A stretch of DNA of 64,000 bases from Piscinibacter sp. XHJ-5 (lineage in GTDB: Bacteria > Pseudomonadota > Gammaproteobacteria > Burkholderiales > Burkholderiaceae_C). The notes under the pieces were generated by a model. It made no database searches and had not been told where the DNA came from. It was given only the letters and a program-made list of their open reading frames with translations. The stretch is from positions 4,960,001-5,024,000 of the forward strand of contig NZ_CP123228.1 of NCBI RefSeq assembly GCF_029855045.1, in the 5' to 3' direction. Numbering within the stretch: position 1 is the stretch's first letter; each line of letters starts with the position of its first letter. Positions 28,299 to 35,689 of this stretch are shown one piece after another. Position numbers and translations under genes: made by a program.

Positions 28299-28964
28299 TC
28301 AGAGGCCCACGACGCCCGGCAGGCCGCCGATGTCCTGGATCTCGACGTAGCGGTATGCCGGATTGCCGGGACCGTGGCCGCGGTTCACGAAGACCTTGTT
28401 GACGATGCCCAGGTCGTCGGCCGACATCAGGTCGTAGCGCAGGCTCGAAGAGACATGGAGCAGGTCTTCCGGATTGCAGCCGAGCGAATCGAGCATGAAC
28501 TCGAAGGCCTTGAGGCGCGGCTTGTACGCCTGCGCCTGCTGCGCCGTGTAGACACGATGGAACGGCGCGCCGAGCTTTGCGACGTTCTGCTGGATCTGGT
28601 CGTCCGACGCGTTCGACAGGATCACGAGCGGGATCTCGTTCGCGATCTTGGAGAGCCCGGCGGGCACGTCGTCGTGCGGACCCCAGGTGGGCACGGCATC
28701 GTAGTACTGCTGCGCTTCGGCGTCGAGGTACTGCAGCTTCCACTTGCGGCACAAGCGGCGCAGCGAGTTCTTCAGCACCGTCTCGTAGGGCTGCCAGTCG
28801 CCGAGCACCTCGTCGAAACGGTAGGCGCTGAAGTCGGCGATGAACTGCTCCATGCGTTCGGCCGGAATGCGATCGGCGAACATCTTGCGCGCCATGTCGC
28901 CCATGCGAAAGCGCGTCAGCGTGCCGTAGCAGTCGAAGGTGATGTACTTGGGTCGCATCTTCAT
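28299..28964 (-). CDS. Haloacid dehalogenase type II family hydrolase
   Basis: This is a 221-residue HAD hydrolase and the first gene of the minus-strand array. The nucleophile motif is ITFDCYGTLTRF (Asp near residue 10), motif II is VILSNASDDQI, the lysine region is YKPRLKAFEFML, and motif III follows with SADDLGIVNKVFVNRG. The FDCYGTL and LSNAS motifs are shared with L-2-haloacid dehalogenases and with phosphoglycolate-like members, so dehalogenation is not assured. It begins at ATG 28964, or ATG two codons later, after a 500-bp non-coding leader likely to hold the operon promoter. Confidence 0.88.
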   Translation of the reverse strand: MKMRPKYITFDCYGTLTRFRMGDMARKMFADRIPAERMEQFIADFSAYRFDEVLGDWQPYETVLKNSLRRLCRKWKLQYLDAEAQQYYDAVPTWGPHDDVPAGLSKIANEIPLVILSNASDDQIQQNVAKLGAPFHRVYTAQQAQAYKPRLKAFEFMLDSLGCNPEDLLHVSSSLRYDLMSADDLGIVNKVFVNRGHGPGNPAYRYVEIQDIGGLPGVVGL

Positions 28965-29467
28965 GGTCTCGCGGTGTCGTTGGGGAACTTGTGTGACGGC
29001 GTCATTGCATCACGGGGGCACCGTGCACATATCGTGAATTGCGGCCCGCGCCGCATCGAAGCTGCCGTTTGGCGGGCCTGGCACGGCATGCCGTGCCGTG
29101 CGCCCCGCTCGTGTGCGCGATGCACCTCATGCGGCCGAAATCGATCAGCACGCTCTTGCGGCGCAGGTTGGCCTCGACCGCGCGGCGGCCCGCGGGGCGG
29201 CCCCCGATGAAGTGGCCGCGGGGCACCTGGAATGAAGCGGGATCGGAGTGAGGCATCTCGCTGACGGCGTCGTGGATTTGGCCCAAATGCTAGGCGTGGG
29301 GCCGCGGCATTTGTGGCTGTTCAGGTCGCGCGTACAACGCCGTTATTGCAAAGCGCCCCCCCGCCGCAGCGCATGCTGTCGAATTGGCTGCAAGCCCTCG
29401 TTCGGACTGGCGTCGAGCCGCGATTGCGCCCAACATAAGCACACACGTCCATTGGGAGAACGACACG
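28965..29467. other. Divergent intergenic region
   Basis: This 503-bp gap separates the HAD hydrolase (minus) from the second acetyltransferase (plus) and must hold both promoters. No clear -35/-10 pair or operator was identified. A minus-strand frame around 29230-29120 begins MPHSDPASFQVPRGHFIGGR, faintly like an aldehyde dehydrogenase N-terminus, but loses resemblance at once and is not called as a gene. Confidence 0.4.
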
Positions 29468-30340
29468 ATGGGTGCAATCGAAGCACCGGTTTCCGACGGC
29501 GTCGCGCTGCGCGCGATGACTGCGGACGACCTCGGCGCCGCACATGCGCTGACCGACGAACTGCGCTGGCCGCACCGACCAGCCGACTGGGAACAGGCAT
29601 TCCGGCATGGCGAAGGCTTCGTCGCCGTGCGCGACGGGCAGGTCGTCGGCACAGGACTGCGCTGGCGCTGGGGGCCGCGACACGCGACGGTCGGGCTCAT
29701 CGTCGTCGCGCCGGCGTGCCAGGGGCGGCGCATCGGTCACCGCCTCATGACGGCGCTGCTTGAAGGGCTCGAACAGCACACCGTGCTGCTGCACGCCACG
29801 GCCGATGGGCGCGGCCTGTACGAGCGGCTCGGCTTCGTGCGCATCGGCGAGGTGCGGCAGCACCAGGGCATTGCGCAGCCCACCCCGCCGATCGCACTCG
29901 ATGCCGGCTGGCGCATGCGCCCCGCGACCGAGGCCGATCTTGAAAAGCTGCGCGCGCTCGACGCCGACGCACGCGGCATGCCGCGCGACGCACTCATCGA
30001 CGAGCTGTACCGCGACGCCGAGGCGACGGTCGTGCTCGACCACGACGACCATGCCTGCGGCTTCGCGATCCTGCGCCGCTTCGGTCGCGGCCACGCGATC
30101 GGTCCGGTGGTCGCGCCGAACGCCGAAGGTGCGAAGGCGCTGATCGCGCACCTGTCGGGTTTGAACGCCGGCCGCTTCACCCGCATCGACATTGATTTCG
30201 ACAGCGGCCTGGCCGAGTGGGTCGAAACCCTCGGCCTGCTGCGCGTCGACGCACCGACCACCATGCTGCGCGGCGCGCCGCTGCCCACGCGCCAGGACGG
30301 GCCGCGCTTGTATGGCATCGTCACGCAGGCGCTCGGGTGA
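29468..30340 (+). CDS. GNAT family N-acetyltransferase, two-domain (paralogue)
   Basis: This is a 290-residue protein with the same double-GNAT layout as the gene at 14822-15721. The first domain has VVAPACQGRRIGHRLMTALL and LLHATADGRGLYERLGF; the second half has FAILRRFGRGHAIGPVVAP. ATG 29468 follows TTGGGAGAACGAC, a good ribosome site. The stop shares one base with the ghrA start (TGATG), so the two are co-translated. Acetylation of an imported amine or amino compound is possible, given the neighbouring amine catabolic genes, but is inferred. Confidence 0.9.
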   Translation: MGAIEAPVSDGVALRAMTADDLGAAHALTDELRWPHRPADWEQAFRHGEGFVAVRDGQVVGTGLRWRWGPRHATVGLIVVAPACQGRRIGHRLMTALLEGLEQHTVLLHATADGRGLYERLGFVRIGEVRQHQGIAQPTPPIALDAGWRMRPATEADLEKLRALDADARGMPRDALIDELYRDAEATVVLDHDDHACGFAILRRFGRGHAIGPVVAPNAEGAKALIAHLSGLNAGRFTRIDIDFDSGLAEWVETLGLLRVDAPTTMLRGAPLPTRQDGPRLYGIVTQALG

Positions 30341-31272
30341 TGCGGCCGGTGTTTGTCTACAAGGCGGACCCGCAGCGCGGTCGCCAATGGGCCGAGATCT
30401 TCCGCCGGGAGGCACCGGAGATCGACTTTCGCCTCTGGCCCGAAGTCGGTGATGCGGCCGACGTGCGCTTTCTCGCCGCCTGGGAGCCGCCGGCGGACCT
30501 CGCGACCCGATTTCCGAACCTGCAACTGTTGCTGTCCACCGGCGCCGGCGTCGACCAGTTCGACTTCGCCGTGCTGCCGCCCGACCTGCCGGTCGTGCGC
30601 ATGGTCGAGCCGGGCATCGTGCAGGGCATGGTCGAGTACGTCACGCACGCGGTGCTCGACCTGCATCGCGACATGCCGGCGTACCGCCGCGCACAGCAGC
30701 AGCGGCAATGGCAAGTCATTCCCGTGCGGCCCGCGTCCGAGCGGCGCATCGGCGTGCTCGGCCTGGGCTCGCTCGGGCACGCCGTGCTGGACAGACTCGT
30801 CTCGTTCGGCTTCGACTGCGCGGGCTGGAGCCGCTCCCGCCACGACGTGGCCGGCGTGCGCTGCCATGCCGGCGCCGACGAGCTCGACGGCTTTCTCGCG
30901 CGCAGCGAGATCCTCGTGTGCCTGCTGCCGCTGACCGATGCGACGCGCGGCTTCCTGAATGCAGCGCTGTTCGCGAAGCTTCCGCGGGGCGCAAGCCTGG
31001 TGCATGTCGGGCGCGGGCCCCACCTCGTCACGCACGACCTGCTGCAAGCACTCGACGAAGGCCATCTCGCCGAAGCCGTGCTCGACGTCACCGACCCCGA
31101 GCCGCTGCCGCCCGATCACGCACTGTGGCCGCATCCGCGCGTGCGCCTCACGCCGCACATCGCGAGCATGACGCAGCCGCAAACCGCGGCGCGCGTGGCG
31201 ATCGACAACCTGCGTCGGTTCGAACGCGGGGAAACGTTGATCGGGCTGGTCGACCGAACGCGCGGCTATTGA
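30340..31272 (+). CDS. ghrA: Glyoxylate/hydroxypyruvate reductase A-like D-2-hydroxyacid dehydrogenase
   Basis: This is a 310-residue D-isomer-specific 2-hydroxyacid dehydrogenase of the GhrA subgroup. Seen are LLSTGAGVDQFDF, the NAD(P)-binding motif IGVLGLGSLGHAVLD, CLLPLTDATRGFLNA, the arginine in LVHVGRGPHLV, the glutamate in AVLDVTDPEPLP, and the histidine in LTPHIASMT. The enzyme reduces glyoxylate or hydroxypyruvate with NADPH. It is coupled to the acetyltransferase gene by a 1-base overlap. Confidence 0.92.
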   Translation: MRPVFVYKADPQRGRQWAEIFRREAPEIDFRLWPEVGDAADVRFLAAWEPPADLATRFPNLQLLLSTGAGVDQFDFAVLPPDLPVVRMVEPGIVQGMVEYVTHAVLDLHRDMPAYRRAQQQRQWQVIPVRPASERRIGVLGLGSLGHAVLDRLVSFGFDCAGWSRSRHDVAGVRCHAGADELDGFLARSEILVCLLPLTDATRGFLNAALFAKLPRGASLVHVGRGPHLVTHDLLQALDEGHLAEAVLDVTDPEPLPPDHALWPHPRVRLTPHIASMTQPQTAARVAIDNLRRFERGETLIGLVDRTRGY

Positions 31273-31288
31273 TCTCGATCAGGCTTGC

Positions 31289-31327
31289 TCCCTCTCCCGC
31301 CCGGGGGATAGGGCTGGGGTGAGGGAG
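31289..31327. repeat. REP-like half repeat
   Basis: This contains CTCCCTCTCCCGCCCGGGGG and GGGCTGGGGTGAGGGAG, a half-unit of the palindrome at 18950-19036. It lies 16 bp after the ghrA stop and ahead of the aminotransferase gene. The 203-bp gap that holds it has no gene. Confidence 0.65.
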
Positions 31328-31475
31328 TCAAGCACTTGCACCGCGGACACCCGCGGCATCATCTGCCGAAGCGGACTCCACAACGACATCAAGCGCGGCG
31401 CCAGGCCCTCAAAGCAGCACCACGCTGCGCGGGCTCGCTCCTAAGCTTTGCGGCACTCCAGTCCTATCGAAACGA

Positions 31476-32876
31476 ATGCCGATGAGCTCCTCCCGCCCCG
31501 ACGTTGACACCCTCGCCGCGCTCGACCGCGCGCACCTCGTCCACCCGGTCTCCGCCTGGCGCCAGCACGAGGAGCGCGGGCCGATGGTGCTTTCCACCGG
31601 CCGCGGCGCATGGCTCACCGACGCGCGGGGCAACGAACTGCTCGACGCCTTTGCAGGCCTGTGGTGCGTGAACGTCGGCTACGGACAGGAGAGCGTCGTG
31701 CAGGCCGCGACGGCCCAGCTGCGCACCCTGCCCTACGCGACCGGCTATTTCGGCTTCGCCAGCGAGCCCGCGATCCGGCTGGCGGCCAAGCTCGTGGAGA
31801 TCACGCCGCCCTCGCTGACACGGGCGTACCTGACCCTCGGCGGCTCCGAAGCCGTCGATGCCGCGGTGCGTTTCATCGTGCAGTACTGGAACGCGCGCGG
31901 CCGGTCCACGAAGAAGCACTTCATCTCGCTCGATCGCGGCTACCACGGCTCGTCGTCGACCGGCGCCGGCCTGACCGCGCTGCCGGCGTTCCATCGCGGC
32001 TTCGACCTGCCCCTGCCGACGCAGCACTACATCCCCTCGCCCAATCCCTACCGCCACCCGCAGGGCAGCGATGCGCCGTCGCTGATCGCCGCTTCGGTGG
32101 CCGCGCTGCGCGCGAAGGTCGCCGAGCTCGGCGCGCACAACGTCGCGGCGTTCTTCTGCGAGCCCATCCAGGGCTCGGGCGGCGTGATCGTGCCGCCGGT
32201 CGGCTGGCTCAAGGCAATGCGCGAGGCCGCGCGCGAGCTCGACATCCTGTTCGTCGTCGACGAGGTCATCACCGGCTTCGGGCGCACCGGCCCGATGTTC
32301 GCGAGCGAAGCCGAAGGCGTGGACCCCGACCTGATGACCCTCGCGAAGGGGCTGACCGCCGGATACGTGCCCATGGGCGCGACGATGCTGTCCGAAGAGG
32401 TCTACGCGGCCATCGCCGATGCCGCACCGGCCGGCGCGCCGATCGGCCACGGCGCGACCTACTCGGCGCACCCGGTGGGCGCCGCGGTCGCGCTCGAGGT
32501 GCTGCGGCTGTACGACGAGGGCGGCATCCTCGCCAACGGCCAGCGCGTGGCGCGTCACTTCGCGGCCGGGCTCGACGCCTTGCGCGCCCACCCGCTGGTC
32601 GGCGACGCACGCCACCGCGGCCTGCTCGGCGCGCTGGAGCTGGTGAGCGACAAGGCGAGCGGGCGCGGCTTCGATGCAGCGCTCGGGTTGCCCGACCGCC
32701 TGTTCGCCGCGGCGTACCGCAATGGCGTCATCTTCCGCTGCTTCGGCGACTCGATCCTCGGGTTCGCACCCGCGCTCACGTACACGCAGGCCGAGTTCGA
32801 GCAGCTGTTCCTGCGCCTGCGTCGAACGCTCGACGACGTGCTGGCGGTCCCCGAGGTGCGCGCGGCTCTGGCGTGA
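31476..32876 (+). CDS. Class III aminotransferase (omega-amino acid/polyamine type)
   Basis: This is a 466-residue PLP-dependent aminotransferase. Typical blocks are LLDAFAGLWCVNVGYGQ, LGGSEAVDAAVRF (phosphate-binding), SLDRGYHGSSSTGAGLT, CEPIQGSGGVIVPP, the aspartate in LFVVDEVITGFGRTG, and the PLP lysine in TLAKGLTAGYVPMGA. It resembles omega-amino-acid:pyruvate or putrescine/aspartate aminotransferases, which turn a terminal amine into an aldehyde. It is followed 41 bp later by an Lrp-type regulator in the same direction, a frequent pairing for beta-alanine, GABA or amino-acid breakdown. Confidence 0.93.
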   Translation: MPMSSSRPDVDTLAALDRAHLVHPVSAWRQHEERGPMVLSTGRGAWLTDARGNELLDAFAGLWCVNVGYGQESVVQAATAQLRTLPYATGYFGFASEPAIRLAAKLVEITPPSLTRAYLTLGGSEAVDAAVRFIVQYWNARGRSTKKHFISLDRGYHGSSSTGAGLTALPAFHRGFDLPLPTQHYIPSPNPYRHPQGSDAPSLIAASVAALRAKVAELGAHNVAAFFCEPIQGSGGVIVPPVGWLKAMREAARELDILFVVDEVITGFGRTGPMFASEAEGVDPDLMTLAKGLTAGYVPMGATMLSEEVYAAIADAAPAGAPIGHGATYSAHPVGAAVALEVLRLYDEGGILANGQRVARHFAAGLDALRAHPLVGDARHRGLLGALELVSDKASGRGFDAALGLPDRLFAAAYRNGVIFRCFGDSILGFAPALTYTQAEFEQLFLRLRRTLDDVLAVPEVRAALA

Positions 32877-32917
32877 GTCGCAGAATTCACGTTCCACCGT
32901 GACTTCCCATCACCGCC

Positions 32918-33415
32918 ATGCCTGAAGCCTTCAAGGTCGACCGACTCGACCTGCGCATCCTCGCGCAACTGCAGAAGAACGGCCGCATGACCAACGTCGA
33001 CCTCGCCGACGCGGTCGGACTCTCGCCGAGCCCGTGCCTGATCCGCGTCAAGCGGCTGGAGCAGGCCGGCTACATCTGCGGCTACGGCGCGCACCTGCGG
33101 CTGGAGAAGCTCGGCGACACGCTGACGGTGTTCACCGAAGTGACCCTCACCGACCATCATCGCGAGGACTTCATCCGTTTCGAGGCGGCGATCCGCGAGG
33201 TCGACGAGATCATGGAATGCCACCTCGTCAGCGGCGGCTACGACTACCTGCTGCGCTTCCTCACGCGCGGCGTGAACCACTACCAGCAGGTCATCGAAGG
33301 ACTGCTCGAGCGCAACATCGGCATCGAGAAGTACTTCAGCTACATCGTCATCAAGTCGCCGTTCATCAAGACCCACTGCGCGATCGAGCGGCTGTTTCCG
33401 GAGCGTGCGGAATGA
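32918..33415 (+). CDS. Lrp/AsnC family transcriptional regulator
   Basis: This is a 165-residue regulator. The N-terminal winged HTH includes LDLRILAQLQKNGRMTNVDL and VGLSPSPCLIRVKRLEQAG. The C-terminal RAM (ACT-like) ligand domain includes EIMECHLVSGGYDYLLRF. The amino-acid ligand sensed is unknown. It is downstream of the aminotransferase and close to the amine/peptide importer, so it probably controls this block. It converges with the M20 hydrolase at a terminator-like hairpin. Confidence 0.94.
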   Translation: MPEAFKVDRLDLRILAQLQKNGRMTNVDLADAVGLSPSPCLIRVKRLEQAGYICGYGAHLRLEKLGDTLTVFTEVTLTDHHREDFIRFEAAIREVDEIMECHLVSGGYDYLLRFLTRGVNHYQQVIEGLLERNIGIEKYFSYIVIKSPFIKTHCAIERLFPERAE

Positions 33416-33459
33416 GCGCCGCACGGCCGCGGGAGAGGGCGTCTCGGTTCGAACCTCGG

Positions 33460-33487
33460 CCCGCTGCCATCAAGGCGCAGCGGGTTT
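33460..33487. terminator. Terminator-like hairpin between convergent genes
   Basis: CCCGCTGC (33460-33467) and GCAGCGGG (33477-33484) form perfect 8-bp arms around a 9-base loop, followed by TTT. It lies 45 bp after the Lrp stop and overlaps the last codons of the minus-strand M20 gene. It would work best for the plus-strand transcript; the T-run is short. Confidence 0.4.
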
Positions 33488-34663
33488 GATGAACGCCGGA
33501 GCCAGCGCGCGCTCCGCAACGGCGCAGAACCAGCGCACGCCATGCCCAAGGGCTTCATCGTTGAAGTCATAACAGGGATGGTGCAGCGGCAGTTCACCAC
33601 CCTCGCCCGGCGCCGCACGGCCCTGGCCGAGCCAGAGGTAGGCGCCCGGCCGTTCGCGCAGCAGGAACGCGAAATCCTCCGACGTGAAGGCGGGCCGCGG
33701 GGCGACGCCGGCCTGCAGCCCGGCGGCCGAGGCCGCCTGCAGTGCGAGCTGCGCCTCGGCCGCGCTGTTCACCGTCGCGGGGTAGTAGCGGTGGTAGGTG
33801 ACGTCGGCTGCGACGCCGCATGCGAGCGCCACACCGGCCGCGGCATCGCGCAGCGCGGCCTCGATCCGGTCCTGCACCTGCGCGTCGAAGCTGCGAACCG
33901 TGCCGGTCACCGTCGCCTCGGCGGGGAGCACGTTGTGGCTGCTGCCGCCCGCGACGCGCGTGACGGACAGCACCGCCGACTCGGCCGGGTCGATGCGGCG
34001 CGAGACGATGGTGTTCAGCTGCACCACGAGCTGGCTCGCGGCCAGCAACACGTCGGGCGTTCGGTGCGGCTGCGCCGCGTGGCCGCCGCGGCCGCGCAGC
34101 ACGATGTCGAAGCGGTCGGCCGCCGCCATGATGGGTCCCTCGCGGGTCTGCGCATGGCCGAGCGGAAGATCGGGCCAGTTGTGAAGCGCGTAGACCGCAT
34201 CGCAGGCGAAGCGCTCGAACAAGCCCTGCTCGACCATCACGCGCGCGCCGCCGCGCCCCTCCTCGGCCGGCTGGAAGATGAAGTGCACCGTACCGTCGAA
34301 GCGTCGAGTGCGAGCGAGCTGGTGCGCGGCGCCCAGCAGCATGGCGGTGTGACCGTCGTGCCCGCAGCCGTGATGGACGCCGGCATGCCGGCTCGCATGC
34401 CCCAATCGCGATTGCTCGGCCATCGGCAAGGCGTCCATGTCGGCTCGCAGGCCGACGCTGCGCGTGCTGCTGCCGTGGCGCAGCGTGCCGACGACGCCGG
34501 TGCCGGCCAGCCCTTCGTGCACGTCGAGCCCGAGCAGGCGCAGTGCGGCGGCGACGATGCCGGCCGTACGCCGCTCCTCGAACGCGAGCTCGGGGTGCGC
34601 ATGCAGGTCACGACGCAGCGTGACCAGCTCCGGCAGCAGGTCGTCGATCGTGGCGGCAGCCAT
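33470..34663 (-). CDS. M20 family amidohydrolase (hippurate hydrolase-like)
   Basis: This is a 397-residue M20D metallo-amidohydrolase. Metal ligands and active-site blocks are seen in LRADMDALPMAEQ, GVHHGCGHDGHTAMLLGAA and IFQPAEEGRGGARVMVEQG, and GGHAAQPH lies in the dimerisation lid domain. The C-terminal FTSEDFAFLLRERPGAYLWLG completes the site. Such enzymes remove N-acyl groups from amino acids or hydrolyse indoleacetyl or benzoyl amides. ATG 34663 shares one base with the stop of the upstream HAD gene. In context it may de-acylate an N-acyl amino compound, a complement to the acetyltransferases (inference). Confidence 0.93.
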   Translation of the reverse strand: MAAATIDDLLPELVTLRRDLHAHPELAFEERRTAGIVAAALRLLGLDVHEGLAGTGVVGTLRHGSSTRSVGLRADMDALPMAEQSRLGHASRHAGVHHGCGHDGHTAMLLGAAHQLARTRRFDGTVHFIFQPAEEGRGGARVMVEQGLFERFACDAVYALHNWPDLPLGHAQTREGPIMAAADRFDIVLRGRGGHAAQPHRTPDVLLAASQLVVQLNTIVSRRIDPAESAVLSVTRVAGGSSHNVLPAEATVTGTVRSFDAQVQDRIEAALRDAAAGVALACGVAADVTYHRYYPATVNSAAEAQLALQAASAAGLQAGVAPRPAFTSEDFAFLLRERPGAYLWLGQGRAAPGEGGELPLHHPCYDFNDEALGHGVRWFCAVAERALAPAFIKPAAP

Positions 34664-35361
34664 CAGCGACCGGCGTCCACCGCATCGGCGAGCTCGGCCA
34701 GCGTGCGGAAGTGATAGTCGGGCTGCGTGTGCTCGGACTCCAGCGTGCCGCCCGGGCCCTTCATGCCTTGGCGGCGCTCGATCCAGGCGGTGGCGAGGCC
34801 GAGCCGCTTCGCGATGCCGATGTCGTGGTACTGGCTCTGCGCGACGTGAAGGGTGTCGGGCTGCCGCCAGCCCCACGCGCCTTCGATGCGGCCGCGCGCA
34901 TAGGCGAAGTAGCGCGCATCGGGCTTTTCGCACAGCGCGTCGTCGCAGCTCAGCTCGAGGTCGAACGGCCGGCCGAGCGTGCGCGAGAAGTGCTTGAGCG
35001 CCCAGTCCTGGGCGTTCGTCATGGTGACGAGGCGAAAACGCCGGCGCAAGCGCTGCAGCGCCTCGACCGAGTCGGCAAAGGCGGGCCATTCGCGCACCGA
35101 GTCGCGCAGGCCGCGCGCGATGGCCGGGCTGTCCGGCAGTCCGAGTCCCGGCGCCACGGCATGCCAGCAGCGCTCGAGGTCGTCGGGGTACCAGTTCGCG
35201 TCCGGCGACTTGCGCGCCTTGCGGTACGCGGCCAGAAAGTCCTCGTCGGACACGGCCTGCGCCGGCGCGACCGCGCGCAGGTAGTCGAGCATGCCGCGCT
35301 CGAAGTCGATCAGCGTGCCCACGACATCGAACGTGAGGACCTTGAAGTGCTGCAGCGCCAT
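34663..35361 (-). CDS. HAD family hydrolase (haloacid dehalogenase type II-like)
   Basis: This is a 232-residue HAD protein. Motif I is LTFDVVGTLIDFERGML (nucleophilic Asp near residue 11), motif II is LVTMTNAQDWALK, the lysine is in CDDALCEKPDARYFAY, and the late acidic segment reads QSQYHDIGIAKRLGLATAWI. It differs from the HAD gene at 28299, which has FDCYGTL. It overlaps the downstream M20 gene by one base (TGATG), so the two are translated together. Substrate unknown; phosphoglycolate- or haloacid-type activity are both possible. Confidence 0.88.
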   Translation of the reverse strand: MALQHFKVLTFDVVGTLIDFERGMLDYLRAVAPAQAVSDEDFLAAYRKARKSPDANWYPDDLERCWHAVAPGLGLPDSPAIARGLRDSVREWPAFADSVEALQRLRRRFRLVTMTNAQDWALKHFSRTLGRPFDLELSCDDALCEKPDARYFAYARGRIEGAWGWRQPDTLHVAQSQYHDIGIAKRLGLATAWIERRQGMKGPGGTLESEHTQPDYHFRTLAELADAVDAGR

Positions 35362-35537
35362 GGGTTCTCCAACGGAAGGGAATGCTGCATGCAGCTTAGG
35401 GATTTCGGACGGCGCATGTGCGTCGATCGAGCGACCCGCGCGGCAGCAGTTGCCGTTCACGGGCGATAAACAGAACAATCTTCGGCGTGACTCTCGGGAC
35501 AGCCGTGGGGATCGCAGGTTCGTCGGTGCAGCGGCCG

Positions 35538-35637
35538 TTCCCACCATACCGGCCTCGATCGTGCCGATCTGGCGATCAAGGCGCAATTGGTGCGCGGCGC
35601 TGACGGTGATCGCGGCGAGCACGTCGTCGGCCGAGCC
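35538..35637 (-). pseudogene. Amidohydrolase C-terminal remnant
   Basis: Within the 328-bp gap 35362-35689, a minus-strand segment reads SADDVLAAITVSAAHQLRLD and continues RQIGTIEAGMVG. This is the pattern of amidohydrolase C-termini (..AL.AAT..AA..LGLD..IG.IE.GK.ADL). It is preceded in frame by a stop codon and followed by unrelated sequence, so only about 33 codons survive. No gene is seen elsewhere in this gap, which should also hold the promoter of the HAD-M20 pair. Confidence 0.4.
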
Positions 35638-35689
35638 CGATCACCTGCGTGCCGGCACCGATCCGCCTGGCCGCGGATGGACGGCGGGC

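Noticed and set aside
28299..28964. Evidence of haloacid degradation from two dehalogenase-like genes
   Set aside because: The motifs are shared with phosphatase members of the HAD superfamily; no haloacid transporter is beside them.
29120..29230. Aldehyde-dehydrogenase-like N-terminus (VPRGHFIGGR) in the 28965-29467 gap
   Set aside because: The resemblance covers about ten residues and stops; too short to call even as a pseudogene.
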